NCBI RefSeq assembly: GCF_035222375.1
Contig: NC_085891.1
Location: 930,001 to 994,000, forward strand
DNA length: 64,000 nucleotides
Direction of reading: 5' to 3'
Source of the DNA: Podospora pseudocomata
Lineage: Eukaryota; Ascomycota; Sordariomycetes; Sordariales; Podosporaceae
Position numbers and translations under genes: made by a program. Positions 21,916 through 31,920 of the stretch are shown here, in pieces. The notes under the pieces were generated by a model. It had not been told where the DNA came from. It searched no databases and worked only from the letters and a program-made list of their open reading frames with translations. Each line of letters begins with the position of its first letter. Position 1 is the first letter of the stretch.

Positions 21916-22770
21916 TTAGGCAGCTGCCTTCGTTGCCTGTCGCCTTGCCAATATCTCATAGGCGGCCCATGACATCATGGGATATACACTACTAACAAGT
22001 CTCCGTGGTCTCCAACGGCACGAACGGCCAGTCTTGATAATCTTATCCGGATAAGTCCTCCTCCTCTCCTCCCACCACTGATCCAGCCACTCATCCCACC
22101 TATCCCATCTAACTCTGTCGCCGCCATTCTCGGCATCAATCCCCAAGCAAGTTCCCGTTCCCCGCCTCCCCCCCTCGCAAGCGACGTAAACCTCCCTCAA
22201 GTTGTGGAAATACCTGCGCATATGGCGTAAGTATGTACCCGTACGTTGGCTGGGGTTCAAGCCCCGCCCCTCAACATCGTCCTCTTAGCCAAATGTCAAC
22301 CTCAGTGTCTTGAACCGCAGACGATAGGGTATGAATCTCTTGAGGTCAGATTTGCCTATTGAGAAGCTGTCAAGCTCCCAGCTTACCCACATATACCGAT
22401 CGTAATCCACGTGACGGTCCCAACCGTGCACCTGTCCGGGACTCTCTGTTTCACGAGGGAGACATGCCGAAAACTCTCGCTGATACACGGGATGTGACCC
22501 CCGAGTGAGGGCATTGCGGGCTTCGCTGCAGGTGTGAAGGGGGCCCGGGATGGGGGTCAGGCCGGTGATGAGGGCTGGGTACCACGGTCAGGGGTCTTCG
22601 CTGTTGGGTTGGGCGTCGGGGTTGTTTTTGTTTGTGATGCGGACTTCCACTGTGCGAGGGGAGGCGGTAAAACGCCAGATCTCGGCGCCGAGTTCGAAGG
22701 GAAGATGGGGAAACAGGTGGAAGTGGTGGTGGTGGTGGTGGGGTTTGGTGATGGGTGTTCCATTGGGTTT
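21916..22770 (-). pseudogene. Decayed 2EXR-domain gene, copy 2
   Basis: In one frame the minus strand reads HLFPHLPFELGAEIWRFTAS and PRTVEVRIT, then after a TGA near 22590 PWYPALITG and LHTCSEARNAL, then YMWVSWELDSFSIG, and after a TAA near 22285 RYFHNLREVYVAC, ending RRQATKAAA at 21916. No in-frame ATG precedes the HLFPHLPFE block. The nearest ATG (22763) is in another frame across a GGT microsatellite, suggesting slippage. The TAA could be removed by a 51-nt phase-2 intron with a poor GTTGAC donor; the TGA could not be explained that way. I read it as a pseudogene with two or three lesions, though a heavily spliced gene is not excluded. Confidence 0.62.
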
Positions 22771-23022
22771 ACAGGTGTGTAGGTGGTGTAATAATATCCT
22801 TGGTGAATGTAGGGGCGATGTTTTGGAGTGCCTAGGTGCCCCTCAGTTCACGATATGACACTAATGTCTTGTTTATCATTTGATCCCTTACAGTAGCGAC
22901 TACCTGGCTATCCACCTGTTTCCCTCTGTCTGGAATACGACCAGGACTTCACGGCGCCCAGTCCTCATCAACCATTACTCCCACCACTCTTTGATACCCT
23001 CATCGTTGTCTCGATGTTCACG

Positions 23023-24017
23023 TCATTGACCAGGCATGCGGTACCCCTTGGCTCTCAAACCCATCAGGTTAATTTCCTCAACTTTCCCCCACTGACTCGG
23101 GGGCCTCGTGGTATGGCGTACCACCGCATTTTCGGCGCCGCAAGGCCATAAGGGATCGTAGCACGTAGGCGCCAACCTAAACTCACTCGCTTCGTAGCAG
23201 GTGATGCAGATCGTTTTCACCTTCTCGAAAGCACTTTAGCTTCCAAAGGTATTTGATTTCAGCTGCGCACATTGGACCACCCGGTATTGAAAACTTGAGG
23301 TGCTTCACAAGGGGTGCGAAGGAGGCATAACTGGGAAATCCGCAATCAAAACCACTGTTCCACCTCAACTCCCTGGTGTCGAGGGTGTCGATCTCTTAAT
23401 TGATCCACACATAGCGGCGCTGCCCAGTATCTCCTTCGAACTGGTTAACGGGGGCGAGTTCAGAGCCAGCCGCTGTATAGCCGGCCCTCATCAGCTCCCC
23501 GCGGGGCTCGCGGCACACTTGCAACACCGGAGGGGTCGGAGTTGGGGTGAGGAGGGTGAGTGAGATATGGAGTTGCATCGGCGGGGGGTTCGCGTCGATA
23601 GGGGCTTGGACGGGCTGGACGACGAGACCAGAACTTGCCGCAGACTTCGAGGTAAACGGTGCGAGGCTGGATGGTCAGACGCCAGATGTGAGCGCAGAGT
23701 TCGGCGGGGAGGCGAGAAAAGTAATGGAATTCTGGCTCCGGTTGGTGTTTCTTCGGTCTCCCCAGTTTCTTCGGGTTGTTCGCGTTCTTCTCCTGGTTTC
23801 TACCCCTTTTTCTTTTGGCTGTTGTATCGGTTTGAAAAGAGAGGGCTGTTGATTGTTGCAAGGCAAAGTGTGTAAGGACACAGGATGGACCAAGATACCT
23901 TGACTGTGGTTGCCCACAGAAGGCAGCAGCGAAGCTCTCCACGTGCTCCAGGTCCACCTGTATCTCCAAAAAAGGAGGAAATACTCCAGACATAAGAATG
24001 ATCAGCCAAGCACTCAA
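23023..24017 (-). pseudogene. Decayed 2EXR-domain gene, copy 3
   Basis: The minus strand contains, in order but in different frames, FHYFSRLPAELCAHIWRL with PRTVYLEVCGKFW, VLQVCREPRGELMRAGY, RRYVWIN then a TAA then EIDTLDTRELRWNS and FAPLVKHLKFSIPGG, and finally KTICITCYEASEFRL. These are the successive blocks of a 2EXR protein. At least two frame changes (near 23530 and 23225) and one stop (near 23394) interrupt it, and no set of good introns restores one frame. It lies immediately upstream of copy 2 and on the same strand. A Lys/Arg-rich insert (KRKRGRNQEKNAN) precedes the domain. Confidence 0.65.
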
Positions 24018-24555
24018 GTGCTGGAAGATGAAAAGGCGGAAGGTGAAAAAAGCTATACGACAAGAGGAAAAGAACAGTCAATGATACGAGCGGCTTCCAA
24101 AAGACGACATTGTGAGGTGTATTTTGTGGGGGAATGAGCGAAGAATAGGTCTCATCATGGAACCATAAAAACCGTCTATACCAGCGCTCCGGACATCAGG
24201 GCTGCATGAACATGCAACGCGGGGAACGGGACGGCTGATAGAAGAAAACCTCTTGACTTCTGTGGTCGAGGTTCCTGAGATTTCTGGCGGCTAAAGTCTT
24301 CCCCGAATACACGCATCTCGTAGAAAGAAAGCAGACTGCCGGGATGTCTGTACGTGGACGGCCGCGTCATGTCGATCAGGTCTTGTTTGTTCATGTGAGG
24401 CTTTTGAAAGTGAAAGACCCTAATCTCATTCTTCTTCTCTAGTCCTCCTTCTGCAGGCATTTACTCACGCCATGATCTTGTAGCTTTGACCATGAAACTC
24501 AACCCACAAAGCATCATGCCAGCAGTATAACCCACCACCAAACCATCCAACCAAA

Positions 24556-25383
24556 ATGTTGCCCTCCTCACCATCCCTCCTCCTCCTCCTCCTCCTCCTC
24601 ACAGCTCTCCTCCTCCTCCTCCCCCTAACTACCGCCCAAACCACCACCCCTCCGACCCCTACAGCCCCCCCAACCCCAACCGTCACCAAAATCATCTCCC
24701 TCTTCTACCTCAACGACCGCGCCCACGACGACTTCCCCCGGCCCTACACCCCCACCCCACACGCCATCCCCGGCCGTGTAATCGCCACCGACTCCCTCCT
24801 CAACTTAACAACCTACATCGTAACCAAAACCCAATCCTTCCCCGGCCGGCGCCGGCCCCCCTTTGGAAATAACCCACCCCCCTGGGCCAAAACCCTCACT
24901 TTACCCCCTTCATCCCTCCCAACACCATGGTGGCGCCCAAATTTTGGTGACAGGAACGGCACAGGCCAACCGATTACCATCACCCAGGGCCCCTCAACAT
25001 TCATGTTTACTGGTTCGAGGGGATGGGAAAAGGGGCAGAGTGTGGTTAATCGGTGTAGTTTGGGTGGGACGACAGAGGCGGTTTGTAATTTGACGCATGT
25101 GGGGCGCGCGTGGTATACGGGGGATAGGGAGTGGGAAGGGGAGTATTCGACTTATAGTTATACGTGGACGGAGGGGGATAGGTTTGGGTTTGTGGGGGTT
25201 ACTGTTACTGCTGGGGGGGAGATGTTGAGTGAAGAGAATGGGGGTGATGATGGGGTGGGGACGACGGGGAAGGGGGATGGCGTGAGGTCTGCTAATGGGG
25301 GGGTTGGCAGGAGGGGGGTGAATGGGGGGGTGATGATGGGGTGGGTGGTTTGGGTGGTGATGGGGTTGTTAGGGGGGTTATGA
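24556..25383 (+). CDS. Predicted secreted GPI-anchored protein, 275 aa
   Basis: Intronless. The N-terminus is a signal peptide built on a CTC-repeat poly-leucine core and probably cleaved after TTAQ. The C-terminus is a Gly/Asn-rich stretch followed by a strongly hydrophobic end (MMGWVVWVVMGLLGGL), as in GPI-anchored proteins. The middle holds LFYLNDRAHDDF, three N-glycosylation sequons (NLT, NGT, NLT) and two cysteines flanking a sequon (NRCSLGGTTEAVCNLT), which may pair. No catalytic domain is visible; the general plan fits small fungal cell-surface proteins. The coding strand is almost purine-free in the first half and G-rich in the second, switching near 25010. It sits inside the decayed 2EXR array on the opposite strand. 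Confidence 0.72.
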   Translation: MLPSSPSLLLLLLLLTALLLLLPLTTAQTTTPPTPTAPPTPTVTKIISLFYLNDRAHDDFPRPYTPTPHAIPGRVIATDSLLNLTTYIVTKTQSFPGRRRPPFGNNPPPWAKTLTLPPSSLPTPWWRPNFGDRNGTGQPITITQGPSTFMFTGSRGWEKGQSVVNRCSLGGTTEAVCNLTHVGRAWYTGDREWEGEYSTYSYTWTEGDRFGFVGVTVTAGGEMLSEENGGDDGVGTTGKGDGVRSANGGVGRRGVNGGVMMGWVVWVVMGLLGGL

Positions 25384-25681
25384 TAGGGAATGGATTTAGA
25401 ACAAAAAGAAACGAGGGTTGGCAAAAGTTGATTGTATTTGGAGTAAAGTATGTGTGTTGTTGAGATGAAGACTGAGGTGTTGTTTTCGAAGGGAATTGTA
25501 TAGGCAAACTGGCTGACATGGTTGTTTATTTTACTGTAAATAAAAGTCCTCAAAACCTCACTACCGTTGAAAGCCGCTATGAACGACAAGAAGCTGTGGG
25601 AAAAGCCCTTTGTCTGTTGACGACAGTCCCTTCCTCAATCCTGTTCCTTGTGTGCGGCCTCATCCGACTGGGAACTCGTAA
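25384..25681. other. Intergenic between the GPI-protein gene and 2EXR copy 4
   Basis: It contains the 3' flank of the GPI-protein gene. No feature was recognised. Confidence 0.5.
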
Positions 25682-26314
25682 TTGACCGTATTTCCTAGAT
25701 CTGTACCCGCAGGTTCCGATCCTCCATCACCTTCTCCAACCCCAGTTCCCCCTCCCCTTCAAAACCCTACACAGGTCCGTATCCTTCCGAATCTTATCAA
25801 ATACCGTCAAAATCTTCCCCGCATACGCAGGAGGAAACCTCATTCCCAATCCCGTCTCAACCTCCGTCCCAAACCTCCAATACTCATCCTCCGCCGAAAT
25901 AACATGAAACTTCATCTCGAATTCCCCCAAAACTTCCGATAGTCATCCACCTCCCGAATAATATGAAAGCTCGTCGAGATTAGCAAACCTCTGCCCCCGG
26001 AGGAATGTCTTGTCCCACTTAAACTTCAACCTCTGCACAAACCTCTCATACGGCAACACCGCCCGCTCAAACGCGCGCTTGTCGTCCCCAACGGAGATAA
26101 TGCCCCTCTCCCAGTTAACCCAGATATACCTCTGCTCCAGCGGCCAAGGCTTCCACTCCGGCTCCAACGCCAGTAATCCCAGCTCGACCCGCTTCTCCCT
26201 CTCTTCCTTCTCCAGCCTGAGCTGCGTTTGAGACTTGAGACGTTGTTCGTCCTTGCCGGGCCTACGGAATCGGCCCCGATGAGGAGGTAGAGGTATCAAG
26301 CGAAATAGCCCCAC
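25682..26314 (-). pseudogene. Truncated, decayed 2EXR-domain gene, copy 4
   Basis: The minus strand reads QRYIWVNWERGIISVG and ERFVQRLKFKWDKTF, the middle of a 2EXR protein, then FHVISAEDEYWRFG towards the end. The N-terminal FP-LP-E-R-IW block is absent, and upstream lies the 3' end of the adenylosuccinate lyase region, so the copy looks truncated. Near 25910-25975 a segment of about 59 nt is imperfectly duplicated (compare FHIIREVDDYRKF in one frame with FHVISAEDEYWRF in another). Because 59 is not a multiple of three, the duplication shifts the frame. Probably non-functional. Confidence 0.58.
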
Positions 26315-26432
26315 TTATACTGGCTAAAGACACGGTGCTTATAATAAGTTTTAATTCATTTTGCCTACCCATTTTATTACCCGCAAAGTTCATGATATAC
26401 ATTTGTCCAGACCCCAAATCCAGACAGATCCT

Positions 26433-28227
26433 CTAAATAGAAAGCTGAGCAGTAGAAGCCTTATCCAGCGACTCCTTGTAGTTGGCCAACTTGGCGGCGA
26501 CCTCGCCGTTGCAGTAATCCTCGACAATCTTGGGGCAGTTGCCGATAAACAGCTTAGGGTCGACAAGGCTGTCGATATCGCCCCAGACGGGACGGAAGAA
26601 CTCGGTCTTCTTGATGCGCTCGAGAAGGTCGTTGCGGCCGCCCTGCTGCTTCACGACATCGGAAGCCTGGTGGGAGAGGACACGGACCTCCTCGTGGGCC
26701 TCCTGTCTGGAAACACCGTGGGTGGCGAGCTTCATGAGGATGGACTCGGTGGCCATGAAAGGGAGCTCCTGGTCGATGCGGGAGCGGATAACGCTTGGGT
26801 AGAGGACAATGCCGTTGGTAACATTGTCCAAGGCAAGGAGGATGGAGTCGGCAAGGAGGAACTGTCAAAGTTAGCCATGGTAACCAAGATGCACCGAACC
26901 CAAAACATACCATCTCGGGGATATCCATGCGGCGGATGGCGCTGTCATCAAGAGTTCTCTCAAACCACTGAGTCTCAAAAGTGGCAGTAAAGTCGGCAGG
27001 CAGACGGGCCAGCTTGCGGCCAAGAGCAGTGATACGCTCCGATCTCATGGGGTTTCTCTTGTAAGCCATGGCGGAGCTGCCAATCTGGCTCTTCTCAAAA
27101 GGCTCCTCCATCTCCTTCAGGTTGGCCAAATGTCTGATGTCGGAGCAGATGCGCTGGGCAGTAGCACCAAGAGCGCAGACAGCGTTGGCGACTCTGAGAT
27201 CGACCTTGCGGGTGTAGGTTTGGGTGGAGATGGGGTAGGCAGAAGGGAAGCCAGCCTTCTTGCAGAGGATCTCGTTGAGTTGGACAATCTTGTCGGCGTT
27301 GCCCTCGAAGAGCTCCAAGAAGGTAGCCTGGGAACCGGTGGTGCCCTGGGCGCCACGGAACTGAAGTCTGTCACGGACAGTCTCGATGTCCTCGAGGTCC
27401 ATCATCAGCTCCTGGATCCACTGGGCAGCACGCTTGCCAACGGTGATGAGCTGGGCCTGTTTGTGGTGTCAGTTACGGCCCAGTTTTGATCCCTTTAGAG
27501 AATACTGACAGGCTGGTAGTGAGTGAAACCAAGGGTAGGCAAGTCCTTGTACTTGAGGGCAAACACCTGCAAGTTCTGGATGACCTTGGCGAGCTTGGGA
27601 AGAATGAGGTCCAAAGCCTTCTTCTGGAAGATGAGATCGGCATTGTCGGTCACTGTTGATGTTAGTTCCCTTTTTCACTCTTCTTCTCATTGCCAGTCCT
27701 CCAAAACTATTCCATCTCCCCCACCACATCCACCCCCAACCGAAAGAGTAAAAATCAAAACTCACCATAACAACTCGTAGCCCCCAAATGGATATGTCCA
27801 GCAGCCTTTGGCGCATCCTATACCTCCCCCCATTAGCATCATCCCCCTTTCCCCTCCCCCCTTCCCCTCTCGAGTTACTCACCTCACCATAAGCATGCAC
27901 ATGCGCCATCACATCATGCCTAAACTTGGCCTCATACTCCCTCGCCTTGTCAAACGCCTCATCGCTCACCCTCACATTTTCCCTCATCTCCTGGATCGCA
28001 TCCTCGGGGATCGGCAAGCCGAGCTCCCTCTCCGCCTCGGCAAGCCAAACCCAGAGCTGGCGCCAGGTTGACGCGCGCTCCCGGGCAGAGAAGATGGTCA
28101 TCATCTCTTGGGAGGCGTAGCGGGTGCTGAGGGGGGTCTTGAAAGTTTGCGTTAGTACATCATGTCATGGCAGGAATGAGAGAGTTGGGAGGGGAGAACA
28201 TACGACATATTTATCGTAGCTGGACAT
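26433..28227 (-). CDS. ADE13: Adenylosuccinate lyase
   Basis: Catalyses two fumarate-releasing steps of AMP synthesis: SAICAR to AICAR and adenylosuccinate to AMP, in the cytosol as a homotetramer. Six exons on the minus strand: 28227-28204 (24 nt, MSSYDKYV), 28137-27883, 27817-27766, 27652-27510, 27456-26911 and 26861-26433, giving 482 aa, the same length as the yeast enzyme. Family motifs in order: [33 protein letters not shown] and the fumarase/lyase signature [11 protein letters not shown] at about residues 283-293. The last exon ends STAQLSI. The phases of all five introns agree. It lies at the right edge of the 2EXR pocket and converges with nothing. Very secure. Confidence 0.96.
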
Positions 28228-28959
28228 TTGGGCGGTTGGTGTCTTTCTCTTCTTCTCACTTCTAAAGATTGATAATGAGAAATAAGACGATATGAGAATG
28301 AGGCTCAAAAAGATAATAAAAGCTCAGCTCATACACAAGAAGGAAAAAAAAAAGGAGGGGCACTCTCTCGGAACTTTTTTTCCTTAGCTACCAAGCAGCT
28401 GCGGTAAATCGCGGGGGAGGGGCAGAGGCAGCGTCACCGGCAACTGCTCCAGCTAGTCTGTGGGGTCCGCTACTTGCAAATGTCATGTCTCCCCGCTGTC
28501 GGCCACCCCACATTGAAGCTTGTCTGACAGCCATGACAGCTTCCGTGGGGGTGGACATGGTGATTGAGCGCCACTTGATAATTTAACCTCAGATCAACAT
28601 CATGTCATTCATGCCTCTTCACGCCGCAACCATTGGCCAATCAATCCTCACAATGAACAGTTCGGCTTCTCAGGCTACCTTCATCCCTGATAGAATTTTT
28701 CTTCATCTTTTCTTATAGAACTCCTCACACCGTCGTAAGACTCTTCCCTCTCTCTACCCCCCGACATATACATTTGCAAATAAATAAATACGAAACAAAT
28801 AACCGAACTCCCCCCCTTCCGCAAAATCCCGCTCACACACACAAAGCCAAATATCCTCCCCCACTATCGTCACACCTCATTAACTTTCCCCTGTCATATC
28901 AATACACTACTACCGCTCCGTTCGTTCTATTCTTGATCATCTCTCACAAGACCGACCTC
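28228..28959. other. Intergenic, promoter of ADE13 and 3' flank of the Zn2Cys6 gene
   Basis: Transcription of both neighbours is leftwards, so this holds the lyase promoter and the factor gene's 3' end. Nothing else is recognisable. Confidence 0.5.
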
Positions 28960-31920
28960 TCAACTCCAAAACCCATCCATCTCAAACCCAAAATCCCCTC
29001 CCCACATCCCCGGGTTCCAATCATAATCCATCGCACCCCCATCCCAGCTATCCGTCCCCAGATCCTGACTTATCTCCTGCACCAGCGTCGCCGTCGCATC
29101 CGCCAGCGTCATCGGCGCCTTCTCATACAGCTCCGCCAGCTGCGCCGTCGTTTCCGCAAGTTGCGCCGTCGACTGTCCATCCTGAAGATCTTGATCCTGT
29201 GTAGATTATCCCGTTAGCCACCACTGAACCGAAAAGAGAAAGAAAAGAAAAACTCACAAAAGCCTTCTTCAACTCTCTAATCTTCCTTGCCAACTGCGCA
29301 AACGGATCCTCCCTCTCCCTCTCCAGCCCCTGCTGCGACCCTCCCATCCCACTCCCCCCACCACCCACCACCCCCTGAGGCGTCCTGTAAACATCACTCG
29401 GACTGTTGTAGTTGCTCGCCCCCGTCATCGTCCTGCTCCTCTTCTTCCTCCGTCCGGCAGTGTGCTCCATGTCCTTGATATGCCTCTCCAAGTACCCATC
29501 AAATTCTCTTCGTACTGTCCTCACGTCCCACCCTGGCAGTGACAAAGTCATGAGCTTGAGCATCCTGACGAACACATAGGTGAGATCAAACGAGGACATG
29601 GAGATGAACCTGGGATAGTCAGACTGATCCGATGCCGTGCGGGCGTGCATGTACTCCTTGACCAGGCGGACGCATTTCATAAGGATGTCGAGGCGGTCCT
29701 GCAGGGGGATGACAGAGGCAGGGCGGCTGTTGCTCGAGTGCGAAGAGGGCGTGTCATTTCCGAGACCGTTGGAGGGGGATGTCCTGAAGCTGGGGTCTTC
29801 GTCTTCTGGCAGGGAGGATGCAGTGACTGATGAGCCGCCTATGCTGCCGCTGGTTTTCAAAAAGCCTTCGTAGATGAGGAGTTCAGCGACTATAAAGTGG
29901 CCCTTCATCGAGACTGTTGAACCGGTTAGCAAGCATTGCCTCGTGCGAAGGGAGCAGACGGAAACTTACAATTCTCCATGATCCGCTTCGGCACCTTCTT
30001 CTTCTCCCCATGCAGAAACAGCCTCAGGTTTTCCACCACCTGATTCCACGGCCTGCGCTCCTTCAAAGGCTTCTTGTACCAGTTGGCCAGGTTCATCGAA
30101 ATGTGCTGAGACACCCGCTGCACCCTGACCAAATGAACCACCAGCTCATCATCAGGCGAGCTCTTTTCCGTAATCAGCACTTTGCAGCACCTCATCAGAT
30201 ACGGCGAGGGCATGAGCTGGTCCGGGCAGTGACTTGTGGTGAAGGCTCTTTGATCTTTGTCAGTCTTCATCCAACAACAAAACTTGCCAAAGAAAAAAAA
30301 AACAACTTACACAGTAACCAAATAATACGTCCCCGCAAACGCCCTCATTCTCTCCAATGCCTCCTCCGACCTGGGCTGCCCTCCCAGACCCGCAATGGCA
30401 TTCTTCTGCTCTTGAGCATCCAAAACCTCAAACTTCAAACTCGCCGTAAAGCTCCGAATCAAAAACAGCAGGTTCGTCGTCTTGGCCGCCACCAAATTGT
30501 AATGATACCACGCCAGCAGCACCTGCGCCCCCTGAAGCAAGTCCAGCCCCGCCCCCAGCGACGGCTGGCCCTTTTGGCTGCTCTGCTGAAAGGCTGCCAC
30601 GCTGATGTCTCTCAGCAGCTGGTCCCCCAGTGCCATTTGTCTCCTTCCATCGTGATGGCACGCTTCAACCATGACCCCTTTCCAGAAAAAGGGGCGTTGT
30701 TCCTTCATTTGATGGGCACTCAGGTTTGGTGGTACTAGAGCAAAGGGGTAGAGATGCTGCATGTGGGAGCGGTACTCCTGAAGCAAATCTTCGGCTTCTT
30801 GGCCTTCAGGCCAGATCGAGTCTGAAGCATTGGAGGATGCCATTGGCGAGGGGTGAGAAGGCGGAGAGGCAGAGGTCATCATGGCGTCTGGCATGACAGA
30901 ACCTGCCGCTGATACGGCCAGGCCGCCCAGGGTTTGCTGGTGCTGAGGGTGATGCTGGTGTTGATGATGATGATGATGACCATACTGAGGTGTTTGGTGG
31001 TTGCTAAGAATAGGTGAAAACTTGAGCTCGCTCGGTGGCAAGAGGGCCTCGAATGGCTCGCCGTTCCATGGTGCTTGCGTGAAATGGTGGTTCGTGACAG
31101 AGATTTTGGGGCCACTGCTGGTGCTGTGATGATAGTCTGGTGAGATGGCTGGGAGGGGTTGCTGGCCATCAAGTTCAGAGCCTCCAAGAGAGGAGTGATG
31201 GTGGTTCTCGAGCCCTTCACCGGTGCTGGCGCTGCCTGGTGTTTCAGACTTTCCTGAGCTCCCTCCGGCACCGGCACGACCGCCTCCGGCCGCTATCTGC
31301 TCTGTGAGGGCCTCGAGACGTCTTTCAAGCTCGGCCACGCGGGTTAACTTGCGGTCCTTTCGCCGTCGGCGAGGCGGAGCCGGAATCTGTTTGGTGCATT
31401 TCTTCTTGAGACGTTCGCATCTGTATAGCGGTGAAGCGGTGGTGAGTCAGTTGACGCACAGAATGTGAGATCAAGATCTACCGGACTGAGATCGGCATTG
31501 ACAGCGGAGATGAGCATGAAGTGAAATATGCTTAAGGTGATGACAGCAGCAACACCGCAGACAGTCTGATCTCGTCCATCGATCTCAACCGCCCGATTTT
31601 GCTGCCCGCGCCCGTGCCCGGTCTGGACTTTGGTATATGGCAAAGCGCGGCGGTGAAGAAGAATGAGAGGTGTCAGAAAAAAAGATGTCTCGGAACGACA
31701 GCCGGCCGTAGAACCAGAACAGTGCCCAAGATGAGAGACAAAAAAAAAAGCAAGAAATATTAATTAAAATAGATCGACAAACATACCGTTCACACTTTCC
31801 CAACGGGCCAGAACCAGGCTCACACTTGCATTTTGCAAGCGCACAGGTCCCGCATGCCCTCGGGCCCTTGGTGGGCTTCTTGGAGGAGCCATCACCGCCG
31901 CTATCCTCTACAGACTCCAT
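28960..31920 (-). CDS. Zn2Cys6 fungal transcription factor, 804 aa
   Basis: Five exons: 31920-31787, 31420-30311, 30247-29970, 29913-29258 and 29196-28960, all in phase. The binuclear cluster is split by intron 1. With exon 1 ending GKCER and exon 2 starting CERLKKKC, the six cysteines at residues 23, 26, 33, 43, 46 and 53 fit C-x2-C-x6-C-x9-C-x2-C-x6-C exactly. It is followed by a basic linker (PPRRRRKDRK) and a heptad segment (VAELERRLEALTEQI) that would make a dimerising coiled coil. Then come His/Gln-rich tracts (from GAT repeats) and a fungal-specific middle region (QHLYPFALVPP, SFDLTYVFVRMLKL). The C-terminus is acidic and aromatic (WNPGMWGGDFGFEMDGF), a likely activation domain. Target genes cannot be inferred. 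About 3.4 kb of gene-free DNA lies upstream. Confidence 0.9.

Noticed and set aside
25930-25950. TGA CTA readthrough-type context in 2EXR copy 4
   Set aside because: UGA CUA is a known readthrough context, but here it lies inside a frame-shifting tandem duplication in a truncated copy; the correct peptide appears in another frame, so readthrough is not the likely explanation.
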